NCBI RefSeq assembly: GCF_000005505.3
Contig: NC_016132.3
Span: forward strand, 19,148,501 to 19,212,500
From: Brachypodium distachyon
Lineage: Eukaryota > Streptophyta > Magnoliopsida > Poales > Poaceae
DNA: 64,000 nucleotides
Direction of reading: 5' to 3'
The first letter of the stretch is position 1. Each line of letters opens with the position of its first letter. A program made the translations under genes and the position numbers. The notes below the pieces were generated by a model that was given only the letters and a program-made list of their open reading frames with translations, did no database searches and was not told the origin of the DNA. Below, in pieces: positions 32,995 to 45,110 of the stretch.

Positions 32995-34880
32995 TCCCTT
33001 CAAAATTATGAAGAAAGCAGCAGACTCTTTTTTCCAGCTTCAAGTCTGACGACATGATTTAGTAGAATTTAAGAGTACTAGCAGTTGATCATAAGGAAAT
33101 TTTTAACATGAACGCAACAATTCAGACACGAGCACATGTAAATATGGAGAAGAAGCATGCTCACACAGAAAATTAAAATAAAGGGGGGACATTTATATCC
33201 TAGAAATTTTTTGCAGACCCACCCAAATTTTTCTTTCAATTCAAATTCCCTTCACCTGCATATGACCAAACCAAAAATAGAAAAGAAGAAACAAAAAGGC
33301 TGAAACCTTTCTCATCAAAAGGACCCTAACAGTACACCCACGACGCACGCCATCTTTCAGACCCAACCTCGCTGACACTACAGAATCTTCAGAATCCACC
33401 ACACATTACAAGTTGCGACAGAAACAGAGATAAACATGAAATGAAACTGTACATACCAAACGCCAGAACAGAAAGGCCAAGGGAAGCAGGCAGGAAGGAA
33501 CTCACCGAATCAGCAGTTTGGCCACGAAATCCAACCACCTGAGCGCTTCCCAAGAACACACGACGCAAGCGCTGCTTCCGGCGTTCCCTCACCCAGCCCG
33601 AAGAAACTAGCAGCAGTGTTCTAAACTAAAACCCGAGCCAGGCAGGCAGAGGGAAGAAGCCAACAACTCCTCCCGCTAAGCACGGCGGGGAAGTCCAAAA
33701 TAGCCAAGAGGAAGAGCGGCGGCGCGGAGACGACCCCTGAAACCCGGGGCGGGGTCTGCAGTAGGAGGAGGAGGAAGCAACAGCGGACGAGGGCGCCGCG
33801 GCCATTACCTAAGGCCGGCCCCCTCCTCCCGGGAGGATTAAACTAATCCGGCGGGGACAACTGTACAGCAGCTGCCTGGGGCAAGAATTGATTTTTTCCC
33901 CGTGGCGTTTGCCTCGCGTCCGCCCGATCCGGGGAAGAATTGTTTACGGCCGGGGTCCTGCTGCACGACGCGGCATGAGCACGGCTGGTGGGCGCTGCCT
34001 GCTGCTGCTGCCTCGAGGTGATGGACCTGAGCGCGGACGGGACGGGGGAGGGAGGGAAGGAATGAGGAGAAGAATCAAGAATGATGGGAGAAGTTTGAGC
34101 GTTGCACGTGCGGGGCGGGCTCCCTCGTCGGATTGGATTTGTTGGCGATGGCGATGGTGGGTAGAAGGTGGAGACGGTGTCGTTAGTTAGCTGGTTCGTT
34201 AATTATAGTTTGGCCTGGCAAAGTGCGAAGATCCAGCGTTTCTTTATACGGCGGCTGTCTCTCAGCTTTCTCCATGGGTTTTTGTTTTCTTGCTCATGGT
34301 TTGTCTGATCAAACCTTAATCGCTTTCTCTAAACCAAGGGCGCATGCACTTAATTACTGGCAAAAAAAAAGGGAGCACTTGGGGCAGAATTGAAGCAATG
34401 CCACGTCAAAAGTCAATGGTCGAAAGTTGACCGTTTTACCTACAATATGGAGTACATCGATTTGCCTGGAAAGCACGTCGACCTCGGCTTTGGCGAATCA
34501 AATTTCTGATAGCGACGACCAAGATGATGACCGAGCGCGCATGCAAGCTGGTGACGACGGTACATGTCTGGAAGAAGCAAGACCATTTGGAGCATCCACG
34601 TCTCTTGCAAGAATATATGAATTAGATGCTGATTATAAGGCGGTGGACAAATAACCCTTCTCTTTCAGCATGTTTAATGGAGTGGATGCTTAAGCCTCCC
34701 CTGTAAACCATAGATGCCCCTTGGTTTCAAGATAAATGTCTCTTTTGGACTCTTAGAAAAATGTTCATCATCTACACTTCCAATGCATTTTGAGTCGTTA
34801 TGGCTCTTCCTCGCTGTCATCAAGGGAAAAAAAAGATAATTAAACTCTTATTGATGTGTCAAATCAACTTCTAGTTTACT
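32995..34880. other. 5' region of the 5-phosphatase gene and intergenic DNA
   Basis: A GC-rich stretch at 33540-34160 fits a promoter and first non-coding exon of the minus-strand 5-phosphatase gene. No further gene was recognised. Confidence 0.5.
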
Positions 34881-35166
34881 CCCTCCCTCCCTCCCTCCAT
34901 GAAAAAGTGTATGTTGGGTTTTTTCAAGAAAATTAAACATTGAGTTAGAAAATATAGTGGGAGGTGATAACCACCATTCCTCTTCTCTTTAATTCTCCCA
35001 CCTCTAATGAGTTAAGTGCATGAAGAAATGTTATTTGGTTTGATTTCAGTGTAGCGAGAGAGAAACATTTTTTCTTAATATAAAGTGCTTTGGTAAGAGA
35101 TAAATACACTCTTTTGTGAACAAATTTTAAACGCAAATGTACACTTATTTGTGGACAAAGGGCGTA
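34880..35166. mobile_element. Degenerate Stowaway-like MITE beside the retrotransposon
   Basis: The left end has a (CCCT)n-expanded CTCCCTCCATGAAAAAGTGTA. The right end reads GTACACTTATTTGTGGACAAAGGGCG, an imperfect inverted counterpart. The borders are approximate. Confidence 0.5.
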
Positions 35167-35210
35167 CCTTTACGCCTTTGCTTTGGAATAATAATAATAA
35201 TAATAATTGT

Positions 35211-36030
35211 TGTTGTTGTTCTAGAAAACAACAGGAGTACGGAGTGCCAATGCACGATCGCACGAATGTGAGAGCAAGGTGTAGGGGGTGTACGCTGGCC
35301 TTATAGCGAAGGTCGCCGTACACTTGGAACAAGTTGACACGTCGATATTTTTTTAATAGGTTCGGTCGACTCTGCGGGTACGACTTAGTCCTATATTAGG
35401 AGAGGCTTCGAGGGGGTTGTTAGCCAAGCGCTTGGGCCGAACTCGTCTTCCCAAGTCGCCTATAGCGAGAGATCTCTAGGGGCCGCCTCGGACTTGGGCC
35501 GAACTTGTCTTCCCAAGTAACGAGGTTGGGATACCCTCGAGACTCTAACCCGATCCCTCTACTTCGAGTCGAGGTCGTACTAGACGGCCCGGAACCTCGA
35601 GACAGGCTTCCCAAGTTGCATCCCCGAGGTCGAGTCGAGACTAGGCTCGACCCAAGCACTCGAGAGCGGGCTCCTTGAGTTGCTCTAGCCCTCTCCCCTT
35701 TGATCTTATTCCAATGGAGTGTGTATGATACATGCCCCCATGGGGGGCTATTTATAGCCTAGGGTCCATGACAAAAGACCATGGCTACCTTTGAGAGAGA
35801 GAGAAAGTGAGGGTAAGGTGGTAAATTTGCTCCTAGAGCTTTCTTGGCCCTTACTCTAGCTCCTTTGACCATGGCTTGGAGGGCTTGACCCTTTGACTCC
35901 TTTGACCGGCGCCTAGTTGGCATAGCTATGCCTTGTCAGCAATTTGACCGGTCTCCGGGATTCGTTGACTTGGTCGTCGCCACGTAGGATCGCGGCCCGG
36001 CCCATGTAAGGATTTTATTATATTACAACA
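35211..36030 (-). repeat. 3' LTR of the gypsy element
   Basis: 820 bp beginning TGTTGTTGTTCTAG and ending ATTACAACA on the plus strand. It matches 47831-48653. The outer flank is an (AAT)n/(TTG)n tract, and no clear 5-bp target duplication is seen. Confidence 0.93.
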
Positions 36031-37102
36031 GTAGCCCCTTGAGCCGGAGGTGTTGGGAATGGCTTCGGGTCAACTCCCATGATGCTGGCGTGCCGAAGTT
36101 CTTCATTTGGCGCATTGAGTGTGGCTCTCCACGGGGCGAGCCACCGGCTAGGTAACCTTCCTCGAGGAGGAAGATAGACCTAGGTGGGCCTTTGTGGCAC
36201 AAACCTTGCGGCTTTGTGAATTTTGACGCGTCCCGAGGGCTCCCAGGGATTTTTCCTGCGGAAAAGTACGGCCTTGGGGTCTTCGGTGCGATGAACCACC
36301 GGCTAGGCTAGTTTCTCGGCGAGAAATCAAGCCTAGGTGGGTTCCTTTGCGGGGTTTTGTTGGTCACGGGGTATATTTTCAAAGAAACAGACACTTCCAG
36401 GGTCTTCCCTGCAAATTTTTAAGGCCGTGGGGCTCCTTTTGCAAGATAATTAGGCTGCAAGGGTTCTTCTGTGAATTTTCGACCTTTCGAGGGCTCCGAC
36501 GCGAAACTCCTCGACCACCAGGGGGCGGTTTGAGAATTTCCACGCTTCTGAAGGGCTTTTTCGCAAAAAAAGCCTCCCCCTGTTTGCTTAACCGCGCGCA
36601 GGGGGGTCTTGGGCCGCGTTCGGTCTACGGGCCTCCCGGGCGTGCGGGCCGCGCCCGACCGGGCTTGGGAGGCCTTCTCATCTTTTTTTTTTCTTTTTTT
36701 TATGCTTGTCATTGGGCCGAGGGCCAAGTAGCCCATTGGCCTACGTACCGGTTCGCCAGGTCACTTAATCGGATTGGACGGTCGAGATTGATCTCAAACC
36801 CTAGATCCAACGGTGGCTGTTCATCTCCTTCCTTGGTACGGTCGGGAAAGGAGGTCGTCTTCCTTTCCTCTTCCGTCGATGGGTGCCGCTGCTAGGTGAT
36901 GATGCCGGCGACCACGGGGCTCGGCCAGGACGGCGTGGGCTGGCTCGGGGCGACCCAACGGTCCTCTTTTGCCCTCCTTTTTTGCTTTTCCTCCCCTGTT
37001 CTGCCTCCCTTGCCTTTTGGTCGGGCTTGATCCTTGTCCTTTTGCTGTGACCGAGCCGACCGGCGGCATGCGGGGTCCGGACGTCGAGGGGGCTTCCTTG
37101 CC

Positions 37103-37109
37103 TATAAAA
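37103..37109 (+). promoter_or_regulatory. Candidate TATA box for the antisense ORF of the retrotransposon
   Basis: TATAAAA in a GC-rich setting, about 1.2 kb before the ATG at 38303. An acceptor-like TCTTCTCGTAG just before that ATG suggests a spliced leader. The assignment is inferred. Confidence 0.4.
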
Positions 37110-38302
37110 TGGAACCGTGGGACGCCTAGGGAGCCCTGCCCACTCTCGTTTCCTCCCCTTCTGGTGCCGAAGACGAGTTCGGCGGCATCCGAAGGACAGG
37201 ACGAGACCGGTGGCGTTTAGGAGCTCCTCGGGAGCGCGTAGCTTCTCCAAGAAGTTGCCCAGTCCGTCACGCGTGCTGAGGATCGTCGAGTCTTCGTGGG
37301 GATCGAGTTTTCGGCGGGCGTCGGGCTTCGAACGTTGCCGGCATTGCTTGCAATTTGAGCCGCGGAGAGGGGGCGCCCGAGTGCTCTTGTGTCCTTGTCG
37401 AGGTGAGCTGCGTCGGGTTGTTCGGCATTTGCCTGATGGGCGTGCGTAACGCGTCCGCCGGTGAGCAACGGGGATGCGGGGGTGCCCGGACGTTTCGTCG
37501 AACACCTTCGGTGCGCGCCCGGGATGCCGCGAGGGCTTGGCCGGCGCAGCTGGGGTGCAGGTAGGAGGGCATGCGCCGGGCGCAGGAGCGCCGTCCCGGG
37601 CGGGCACGCTCGGCTGGCCACGCGCGGCGTCTTCGATTGCGGAGTAGGCGGACCGTGGCGCGAGGTTTGGCGGCGAGGCGCGAGGCGAGCGCGCATGGGC
37701 GTGCGTGCGGCAGGGAGCGGGGCGTGACCCGACGCTGGTCGCGGCGCGGCAAGGGCGCGGCATGGCGTGACATGGGCACGGGGCGGCGCGACCCAGGGTG
37801 TCGGTCGTTTGATCGAACACCTCGCGGGCGCCTGCCTCCTCCCTCCCGTAGTGAAGATTGGCCCGTGAATGGGCTGTGGTCCTTGGGCCGTCGTAGGGGG
37901 AGCTGGGCTCCCTTCACCCTTCTCCTTTTATTTTTTTTGGAGTGGACCTGCGGGCAGGCCGTGGGCCTTGGGCTGCCCCGGGGGAGTTGGGCTCCCTTTT
38001 TATTTTTTTTGTTTTGGACGTCTTGGGCCGGCAGTCATGCGCGCAAATCGTCTGGGCTTCCTTCTCCGCAGGCCGAGGCGGACCGGAGGCCGGCGGGTTG
38101 CGGGGGTAGTCGGGCTCCCCTTGTTGCCGCAGAGCCCGTAGGACCTAAGAGGCCACCGGGGGGGGGGGGAGTTGGGCTCCTCCCCTTCCTTTTTTTTAGA
38201 CACGGCGGTCGCATATGACCTTGTGACGTAGATTTTCCCTAGCCGCTTTCTTAGGAATTTTCGCGACTTGTACTAATCTTTTGATGTCTTCTCGTAGGTG
38301 AG

Positions 38303-40970
38303 ATGGCGGGGTCTGACGTGGAGCGTCGTGAGGGCACTGGCGGGAGCATCGAGAGAGAGGCCTCCCATGGGAGTGGGGGCGAGGCATGGACGTCGGGAGG
38401 CAAGCTACGGAGGTTGAAGAAGGTCGCCCGTATGGAGAGAGGACCTCGGCTTGAGCCGTTTCCGGCTGAGCCGGGACGAGTTCCCGATATCCTTTCGGCG
38501 TCGATGACGACCGAGAAGGACCTGTCGGACCTCGTGGAGGCGGGCTACTTCCGCAAGGGTCTTGCCTCGCTTCCCGATGAGGGTGAGCTTCGACTGGAGC
38601 CGCAGAGGCGTCGAGGGCACATCGTCGTGTTCACCGGCTGGTTCCACGCCGGACTGTGCTTGCCTGTGCACCCGTTCTTGCTGGAGTTCCTGGATACCTA
38701 TGGCATCGAGGTGGCGCAGTTGCTTCCCTCGGCGATTCTACGCCTGAACGTGTTCAGGTGGCTTTGTGAGACCGCCTTGAGGGAGCCTCCGACCATGAGG
38801 TTGTTCTTGTTGTTATTCACCGTCCACATGGAGGAGCGCCGCACCCCCGACGAGAGCACTTGGAGTGCTTTTGGCTTGGTCGCCGTGAGGCTCCGTCCTG
38901 GCTTCCACAACGAGTTCCCCCTGATGCCGGCGAAGAGCGAGGTGCGCATGTTCGACGGGTGGGACTCGCAGTGGTTCTTCCTTGACGTTTCGGAGATGAG
39001 CTTGCATCACTCTGGCAGGCTCCCTCGACACTCTGGGCCTGGGGGGCTTCGGGATGTCGTCCGTCCCATGGGCATGTCCTTGGTCGAGGAGTGGGAGCTT
39101 GCCGGGATCAAGTCGGCTCATTCGGAGCATAGCTTTCACGACCTTCTCGAGGAGATGGTGATGGCGGGCCGCTTCATGATGAGGGCACGACCACAGGCGG
39201 AGCTGGCGATCCCCTTGGCCTTCCGTCACCCACGCCGCGCGGCTAAGCGTGAGTTTCGCGATACTTGAGTCTTTGCTTCAAGTATTCTTGTTTGCTTGAC
39301 ACTAACCCTGGCTAGTGCTTGTGCTTGTTTTTCAGTAGCTTTTTCTCGAGAGAAGGCGGCCGAGTGGGCTTCCCAGATGGTCGGGCCGTACAACTCGGTG
39401 GAGCATCGGGCTTACGTTGACACCATCGGCGAGGGGGCATGCCACAACATCGTGGCGGCGTGCTTCGACGACTCGGTACCGATGCGCCCGGATCCCCAGT
39501 TTGGGAAGCTCATCAAGGCCAGCAAGCGGTACTCTCGTCTTGCGACTCCATCGATGATCGCCGTTGGTTCTCACTTTAGAGATACTTGCGGGAAGGTGAA
39601 GCCTCAGGTCGTGCTTGGGTTGGGTGTGCCGGTGGCCCCAATGCCCAAGATCCCTCGTCCTCCGAGTTCACGCAAGAGGAAGGCTCCTTCTCCTGACCTA
39701 GCCGATGTGGCGGAGTCGAGGTCTCCCTTGAGAGAGTCCACGAACATGCACCTAGCCAGGAAGATCGACATTGAGAAGATCCTGCCTCCGTCGCTCACGA
39801 GCGTGCGGTTTTCACCCAGAGGACTGGGCTTCAGCTTGTGGTGGATACTTCCTCGGAGGCCAGCGGAGCGGGCGTTCCAGTGCTCTCCTTGACTCGTGGG
39901 CCTATGGAGGAGGAGCTTCCCGTCACCGGTGAGGGCACGCTTGTTGAGTGTTTTAATACCCTTTTGGGAATGTTCTCACGGGGTTTTCTTGTCTTGTTTC
40001 AGGTATGGAGCCTGTGGCGCCTGATGCTTCCGGGGCCGAGCCCCCGATTCTGGAGGAGAGAGAGGTGCTTCCGAGGATCGAGGGAGGGGCGAGAGATCCG
40101 CTCGAGGCGTTGGAGCTTGTGAGTCCACTTTCCTCGTCTCCCTTCTTGCTAGGTCCATTTGGCGGCCCGCGCTCATGACCCTTCATCTTTTGCTAGGTGA
40201 GAGGCTTGGTCGAGGCCGTGGGAACTCTCCCCGCCCTCAAGGCTCAGGTCGGGGTGCTTTCGGCGGCCTTGGATGCCGAGACCTCGAAGGCTACCCTTGC
40301 CCTGAGTGAGCTGGCTTCAGAGAGGGCGCAGCGGGAGGCCGTTGAGGCGGAGCTTTCTCGGGTGTCAGCGGAGCTTGCGGCCATGGAGGCGAGGGCTCGC
40401 CTTGCCGAGGAGGGCCAGGAGGATGCGATCGCGAAGACCCGTCGTGCCGAGGAGGACTTGGTGGTGGCCAGCCTCAACGTGGAGCACGCCCAAGTGGAGG
40501 TTGCTTCTCTCAAGGCGGAGTCGGAGGATGCCAGGTTCGGACCGGTGTTCGCTCCTCGCGCTCGCGCCCCTTCGGATAGCCGCCTGGAGGTGGTCTTGCT
40601 CCTGCTTGCCCAGGCTTCGGAGATTCGAGAGATGGTACTCTGTTTGAAGGGCTCCCCTCAGCCGGATCTTCCCCCGTGTCGCACGACGGATGAGGCGAGT
40701 AGGGTGCTTACTTCACAGGTGGAGCTTCTTGAGCCTGCCGTGAAGAGGTGCCTTCTGAGTACGGATGCCCGACTTGTTTCGTCGGCAGTCGCGGCTGTCC
40801 TGGACGGCGGTGCCGGGACTAGCGGTCTTGAGGGTGAGATGACTCACGGGGCGAAGAAGTTTCTGGCGGACCAGGGAGCTCCTTGTCGCGCTCTAGGTCG
40901 ACGCTTCGTGCGTTGCCTTGAGCCTGCTCTTCACGAGCGATGGTGGGGCTTGAGTCTTGTTGCCCTTTGA
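38303..40970 (+). CDS. Antisense ORF of the Tat element: Transposase_28-type 'putative gypsy type transposon' protein with a coiled coil
   Basis: The first exon (38303 to about 39246) encodes the domain annotated in grass genomes as 'putative gypsy type transposon' (WFHAGLCLPVHPFLLEFLD, QLLPSAILRLNVFRWLC), named from memory of the family. The donor AAGC-GTGAGT and acceptor TTTTTCAG at about 39335 join it in frame to AFSREKAAEWASQMV. A third segment (GMEPVAPDASGAE, from about 40004) and a last exon from about 40198 continue to the TGA at 40968-40970. The last exon is an Ala/Glu-rich coiled coil (ETSKATLALSELASERAQRE). A one-base frameshift near 39810 interrupts the second exon, so this copy is probably damaged. 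It is not a transposase in any demonstrated sense. Its role in the element is unknown; structural or regulatory functions are possible. Confidence 0.65.
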
Positions 40971-42092
40971 GGCGACAAGGTACCCCAGCTGCTTACTTAT
41001 GCGATGTTGCATATCCACTTATGACATAGCCTCATGACTTGCATGTTCTAGGCTTAGACATAGAGGTTGTAAGGCAACCTTTTTGATGTACTTTATGCTT
41101 TGCTATGTAGCCAACATTGTCGAGAATGTCAACTTAGCTCGGCATGTATTTTCTTATGTTTTTGCCATATGGTCAACATTATCGGAAATGTTAACTTGGC
41201 TCAACATGTGTTCTTTGGAGTACTCTATTTCCTTCTTAGCGAAGTACTTTATTTCCTTAGTTTTATACAGCTCGCGATCGTTCGCTATGATCACACTTTT
41301 GCGTAATCAATTGTTGTCGCCGTTGGGATACGTCTTGGCTTCGGCGCCTTAGGCCATGGTCACGAGCCATGGGTCTTAGTATCCTGGTGGGGGTCGCTAT
41401 CGATATGCCGGTGGTGATCCGGACACTTTGACCTGCCGTTTGGGGAAATTCATGCGGAATTCCTCCCCTTCGGACTTCAGGAAGCTATGCTTTCCCGCGA
41501 TTATTATGGAGCCTTAACTCGGTTACTATCATGCAGGCCCGTGTGCGACGTCTCGCACGCGGGTAGCACGGTTTTCCGAGGTAAGTAAGCTCATGTATAA
41601 CTCGCTTATTTGCGGTTCTCCTTAAATGCGTTTTAAGGAACTTCCGGCCCTCGGGGGACTTGGTTCTACTTGGTGGATAGCCTCGAGGCACGCTAGGATC
41701 CACCAAGGAACGGGTCGCTGGTGGCGACTTATGTCCGGAGACATTTTTGGGTGATGCCTGAGCCAACGTAGGCCCTTTGGCGTCCCTCGGCGAGCGGCAC
41801 TAGGGCAGCAACTCGGTTTTGGGGATCATCCCTTCGTGACATTGCTGTTCGACGGGGTTCCATTTACGACGGTGGGTCGTACAAGTGTCTCGTGTCACTC
41901 TTTATCAAGGACTTGTTTTTATTGATCCCCCGCTTGCTTGTCTTAAGGAATGGCCCGATGAGCACTTACAAGCCTTAAATAGATGTGGCCTCGTTGGCGC
42001 TTACGATCCATCGAAGTTTTGCAGGGAAGTGGCCAGTTGGCCGCTGATAGTCTTCCTTTGGGAGTGGCGAGGGTCGTCCTTGAGATTCCTCC

Positions 42093-43489
42093 TTAGGCGT
42101 AGAAACGCCGGAGTTTGTCGCCGTTCCAGGCATGGACGAGGTTTTTCCCTTCCATGTTCTCGAGGTGGTATGCACCGTTGCCCAACACCGCGGCGATGCG
42201 GTATGGTCCTTCCCATTTAGGATCGAGTTTGCGCTGGAGTTTTGGGTCGACGTTCTTTTTCAGCATGAGGTCTCCTTGGGAGAAAGCTCGTTCCCGCACC
42301 CTCGTGTTGTAGAAGCGTGCGGCGCTCTGCTCGTAGACGGTGTGCCTCATGAGGGCTTTGTCACAAGCTTTTTCCACAAGATCGACGGTCGTCTTGTGAT
42401 GCTCTTCATTTTCGTTGAAGGCGAGTGGAGTAGCTTCTTGGAGTCTTTCGACCCGAGGTGAGCGGAACTCTACCTCGGCAGGAAGAACTGCTTCGGTGCC
42501 ATACACCAAAGAGAATGGTGTTCAGCTCGTGGAACGGCTTACGGAGGTGCGTAGGCCCCAAACCACGCTGGCGAGTTCGTCCCCCCATGCTCCTCTTGCC
42601 TTGCTGGCCGTGTGTTCTACCCTTCGGCGGAGTCCTTGGAGGATTAGTCCATTGGCTCTCTCGCATGCGCCGTTGCTCTTGGGGTAGGCCACGGATGCGA
42701 AGTGCAGCTTGATCTCGAGGTATTCGCAGAATTTAATGAATTCCGCACAGTCGAACTGCTTGCTGTTGTCCACAGTTAGTTCTCGTGGGACGCCATATCG
42801 ACATATGATGTTTTCCCAGAAAAAATTCTGGATGTCCTGTGACGTGATCTTGCCGAGTGGCGCAGCTTCTATCCATTTGGAGAAGTAATCAATCGTCACC
42901 ACGAGATACTTGCAGCCCCCGATGCATGCGGGGAAAGGCCCGAGAAGGTCCATTCCCCAGCGTGCAGTGGCCAAGTTATTGGAATATTCTTCAGCGTCGT
43001 CACCGGCGCGTGGATGGACTTAGCCATTTTCTGGCAAACTTCGCATCTTCGCAATATCGTGATTGCGTCTTGCACTATGGTGGGCCAATAAAATCCCTGT
43101 CGTAAAGCCTTCGCCGCGGTGGCTCTTGGCGCAAGATGATGGCCGCACACTCCGGAGTGGATCTCCTGGATGAGTTCAGCCCCCTTGTCGGGGTTTATGC
43201 ACTTGAGTAGCGCGGATGCACCCTTCTTGTAAAGGATGTCGTCGAGGAGGACGTACATTTTTGTTTTTGCAAGCAAAGTTTTGGCGCTCGGGCCTTCTGC
43301 CTCCTCGTCCACCTCTCCTTTCGGGGCGCGGATAATTGGCGTCATCCAAGAGGGTGAATTGTCGATGACCATGCTGGCCTTTGAAGTTTCGTCAGAGTCA
43401 TCGGCTTCTTCTCCTATGGAAGGGGCGCGGATCACCTCGAAGAATATGTCGGGTGGCAAAGGTTCCTTGGAACCGGCCGTTCGGGCCAA
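42093..43489 (-). pseudogene. Integrase region of the gypsy polyprotein
   Basis: The zinc-binding part is at 42960-43400 (HSGVCGHH, then CEVCQKMAK). The core follows with D in WGMDLLGPFP, D in TVDNSKQF (usually DNGTQF) and E in NGACERANG. The C-terminal part (42093-42509) includes FTPFSLVYGTEAVLP-like sequence, KWEGPYRI and HAWNGDKLRRFY. Two frame changes separate the parts. The integrase inserts element DNA in intact copies; this one is broken. Confidence 0.85.
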
Positions 43490-43525
43490 TCTGTCGGCGA
43501 GGTGGTTTTCTCCTCGTGGGATGCG

Positions 43526-44370
43526 TCACGCCTCCATGCCTAGGAAGTACCGTTCCATCTTGCAAACTTCTTCAATATACTTCTTCATCCTTTCATCAAG
43601 GCATTGATATGACTTGTCCATTTGGTTTATCACCAGCTGGAAGTCACCTTGGATGAGAAGGTGTCGAACACCCAGGGCCTTAGCCAACCGGAGTCTGAGT
43701 AGGAGCGCTTTGTACTCCGCCATGTTGTTGGTTGCGTTGAAGTCGAGGTGGGCGGCGTACTCCAGGATCTTCCCTTCGGGGCTAACGAGCATGACTCCAG
43801 GCGCTTGGAGCCGTCAAACCTCATTATCCAGTGTGGTTCGGGGGGCTCGGCCTTGGGCGACGTCTCTTCGGGCGGGGCTTGCGACGCATGCCATTCGGCC
43901 ACGAAGTCGGCGAGGACCTGGGATTTTATAGCCGTTCTGACGGTAAGCTCCAACGAGAAGGGAGCCAGTTCCGTTGCCCATTTGGCGATTCTCCCGGTGG
44001 CTTCCTTGTTGCCGAAGACTTCTTTGAGGGGGAATGTCGTCGGCACCATGATGGTGTGGCCCATGAAGTAATGACGGAGCTTTCGATAGGCCATGAGGAG
44101 GGCGTACGCAATCTTCTCGATCTGCGTGTATCGACCCTTTGCTCCTCCCAAAGCTTCGCTCACGTAATACACCAGGCGTTGCGACCCATCTTCTTCCTTC
44201 ACGAGGGCTGCACTCACAGCGACTGGAGTCGCGGCGAGGTACAGGAGCAAAGGCTCTCCCTGCTTCGGGCTTGTGAGGAGTGGAGGAGTCGACAAATAGG
44301 CCTTGAGTTTCTCGAACGCCCTTTGAGTTTCGTCGATCCACTCAAAGTTGTTGAGGCCATTTAGGACTTT
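43526..44370 (-). pseudogene. Tandem RNase H domains of the gypsy polyprotein
   Basis: The first domain is the canonical gypsy RNase H (LLLYLAATPVAVSAALVKEE, YAYRKLRHYF-like). The second (43526-43792) has FDGSK before it and FNATNNMAEYKALLLRLRLA plus LIQGDFQLVINQM, the archaeal-type RNase H acquired by Tat elements. A frameshift lies at about 43800. Confidence 0.85.
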
Positions 44371-44399
44371 AAAAAAAGGAAGACCCTTCTCGGCTGATC

Positions 44400-45110
44400 G
44401 GGCGACGAATCATCCTAATGCAGCCATCCTCCCTGCTAGGCGCTGCACATCTTTGACGGAGCGAGGGGGCTCCATCTCCAGGATGGCCCGGATTTTTTCC
44501 GGGTTGGCCTCGATTCCCCGTTGGGAGACGAGGAAACCCAAGAGCTTTCCTCCTCGGACTCCGAATGCGCACTTCTCGGGATTGAGCTTCACGCCGTATT
44601 TGCGGAGGTTGTTGAAGGTTTCTTCCAGGTCTTCGGGATGGGTACTCGCCGCTTGACTTTTGATGACGGCGTCATCAACAAAGACTTCGGCGTTTCTTCC
44701 CAATTGCTCTTTGTCTTTGAGGATAAGGCTAACGAGGCGTTGGAAAGTCGCACCGGTGTTCCTCAAGCCAAAAGGCATTCTGCGATAGCAGAAGGTGCCA
44801 ACGGGAGTGATGAAGCTGGTCTTCTCCTAGTCTTCCTTCGCCATGTGGACTTGGTGATACCCGAAATAGGCGTCCAAGAATCTTAACCTCTCGTATCCCG
44901 CCATGGAGTCGACTAGCTAGTCGATTCGCGGGAGAGGGTAGTCGTCCTTGGGGCATGCCTTGTCCAGGTCGGTGAAGTCAACACACATTCGCCATTTGCC
45001 GTTGGCTTTCTTCACCAAGACCGGATTGGCCAACCACTCGGGGTGCCAAACTTCTCGGATGAGTCCGGCTCGGAGAGCTTTGCAATTTCTTGCTTGATGA
45101 CCTTGCTTTG
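44400..45110 (-). pseudogene. Reverse transcriptase of the gypsy polyprotein, broken
   Basis: Recognisable motifs are KKANGKWRMCVDFTDLDKACPKD, the catalytic FVDDAVIKS (usually YVDD), and MPFGLRNTGATFQRL. In-frame TAG codons occur after PRID (about 44920) and after KED (about 44828), and a frameshift at about 45050 splits it from the protease part. It cannot produce a full enzyme. Confidence 0.88.

Noticed and set aside
36347..38218. Many long overlapping ORFs (up to 339 aa) on both strands
   Set aside because: GC-rich 3' region of the retrotransposon. Arg/Pro/Gly-rich translations without domains, in mutually overlapping frames.
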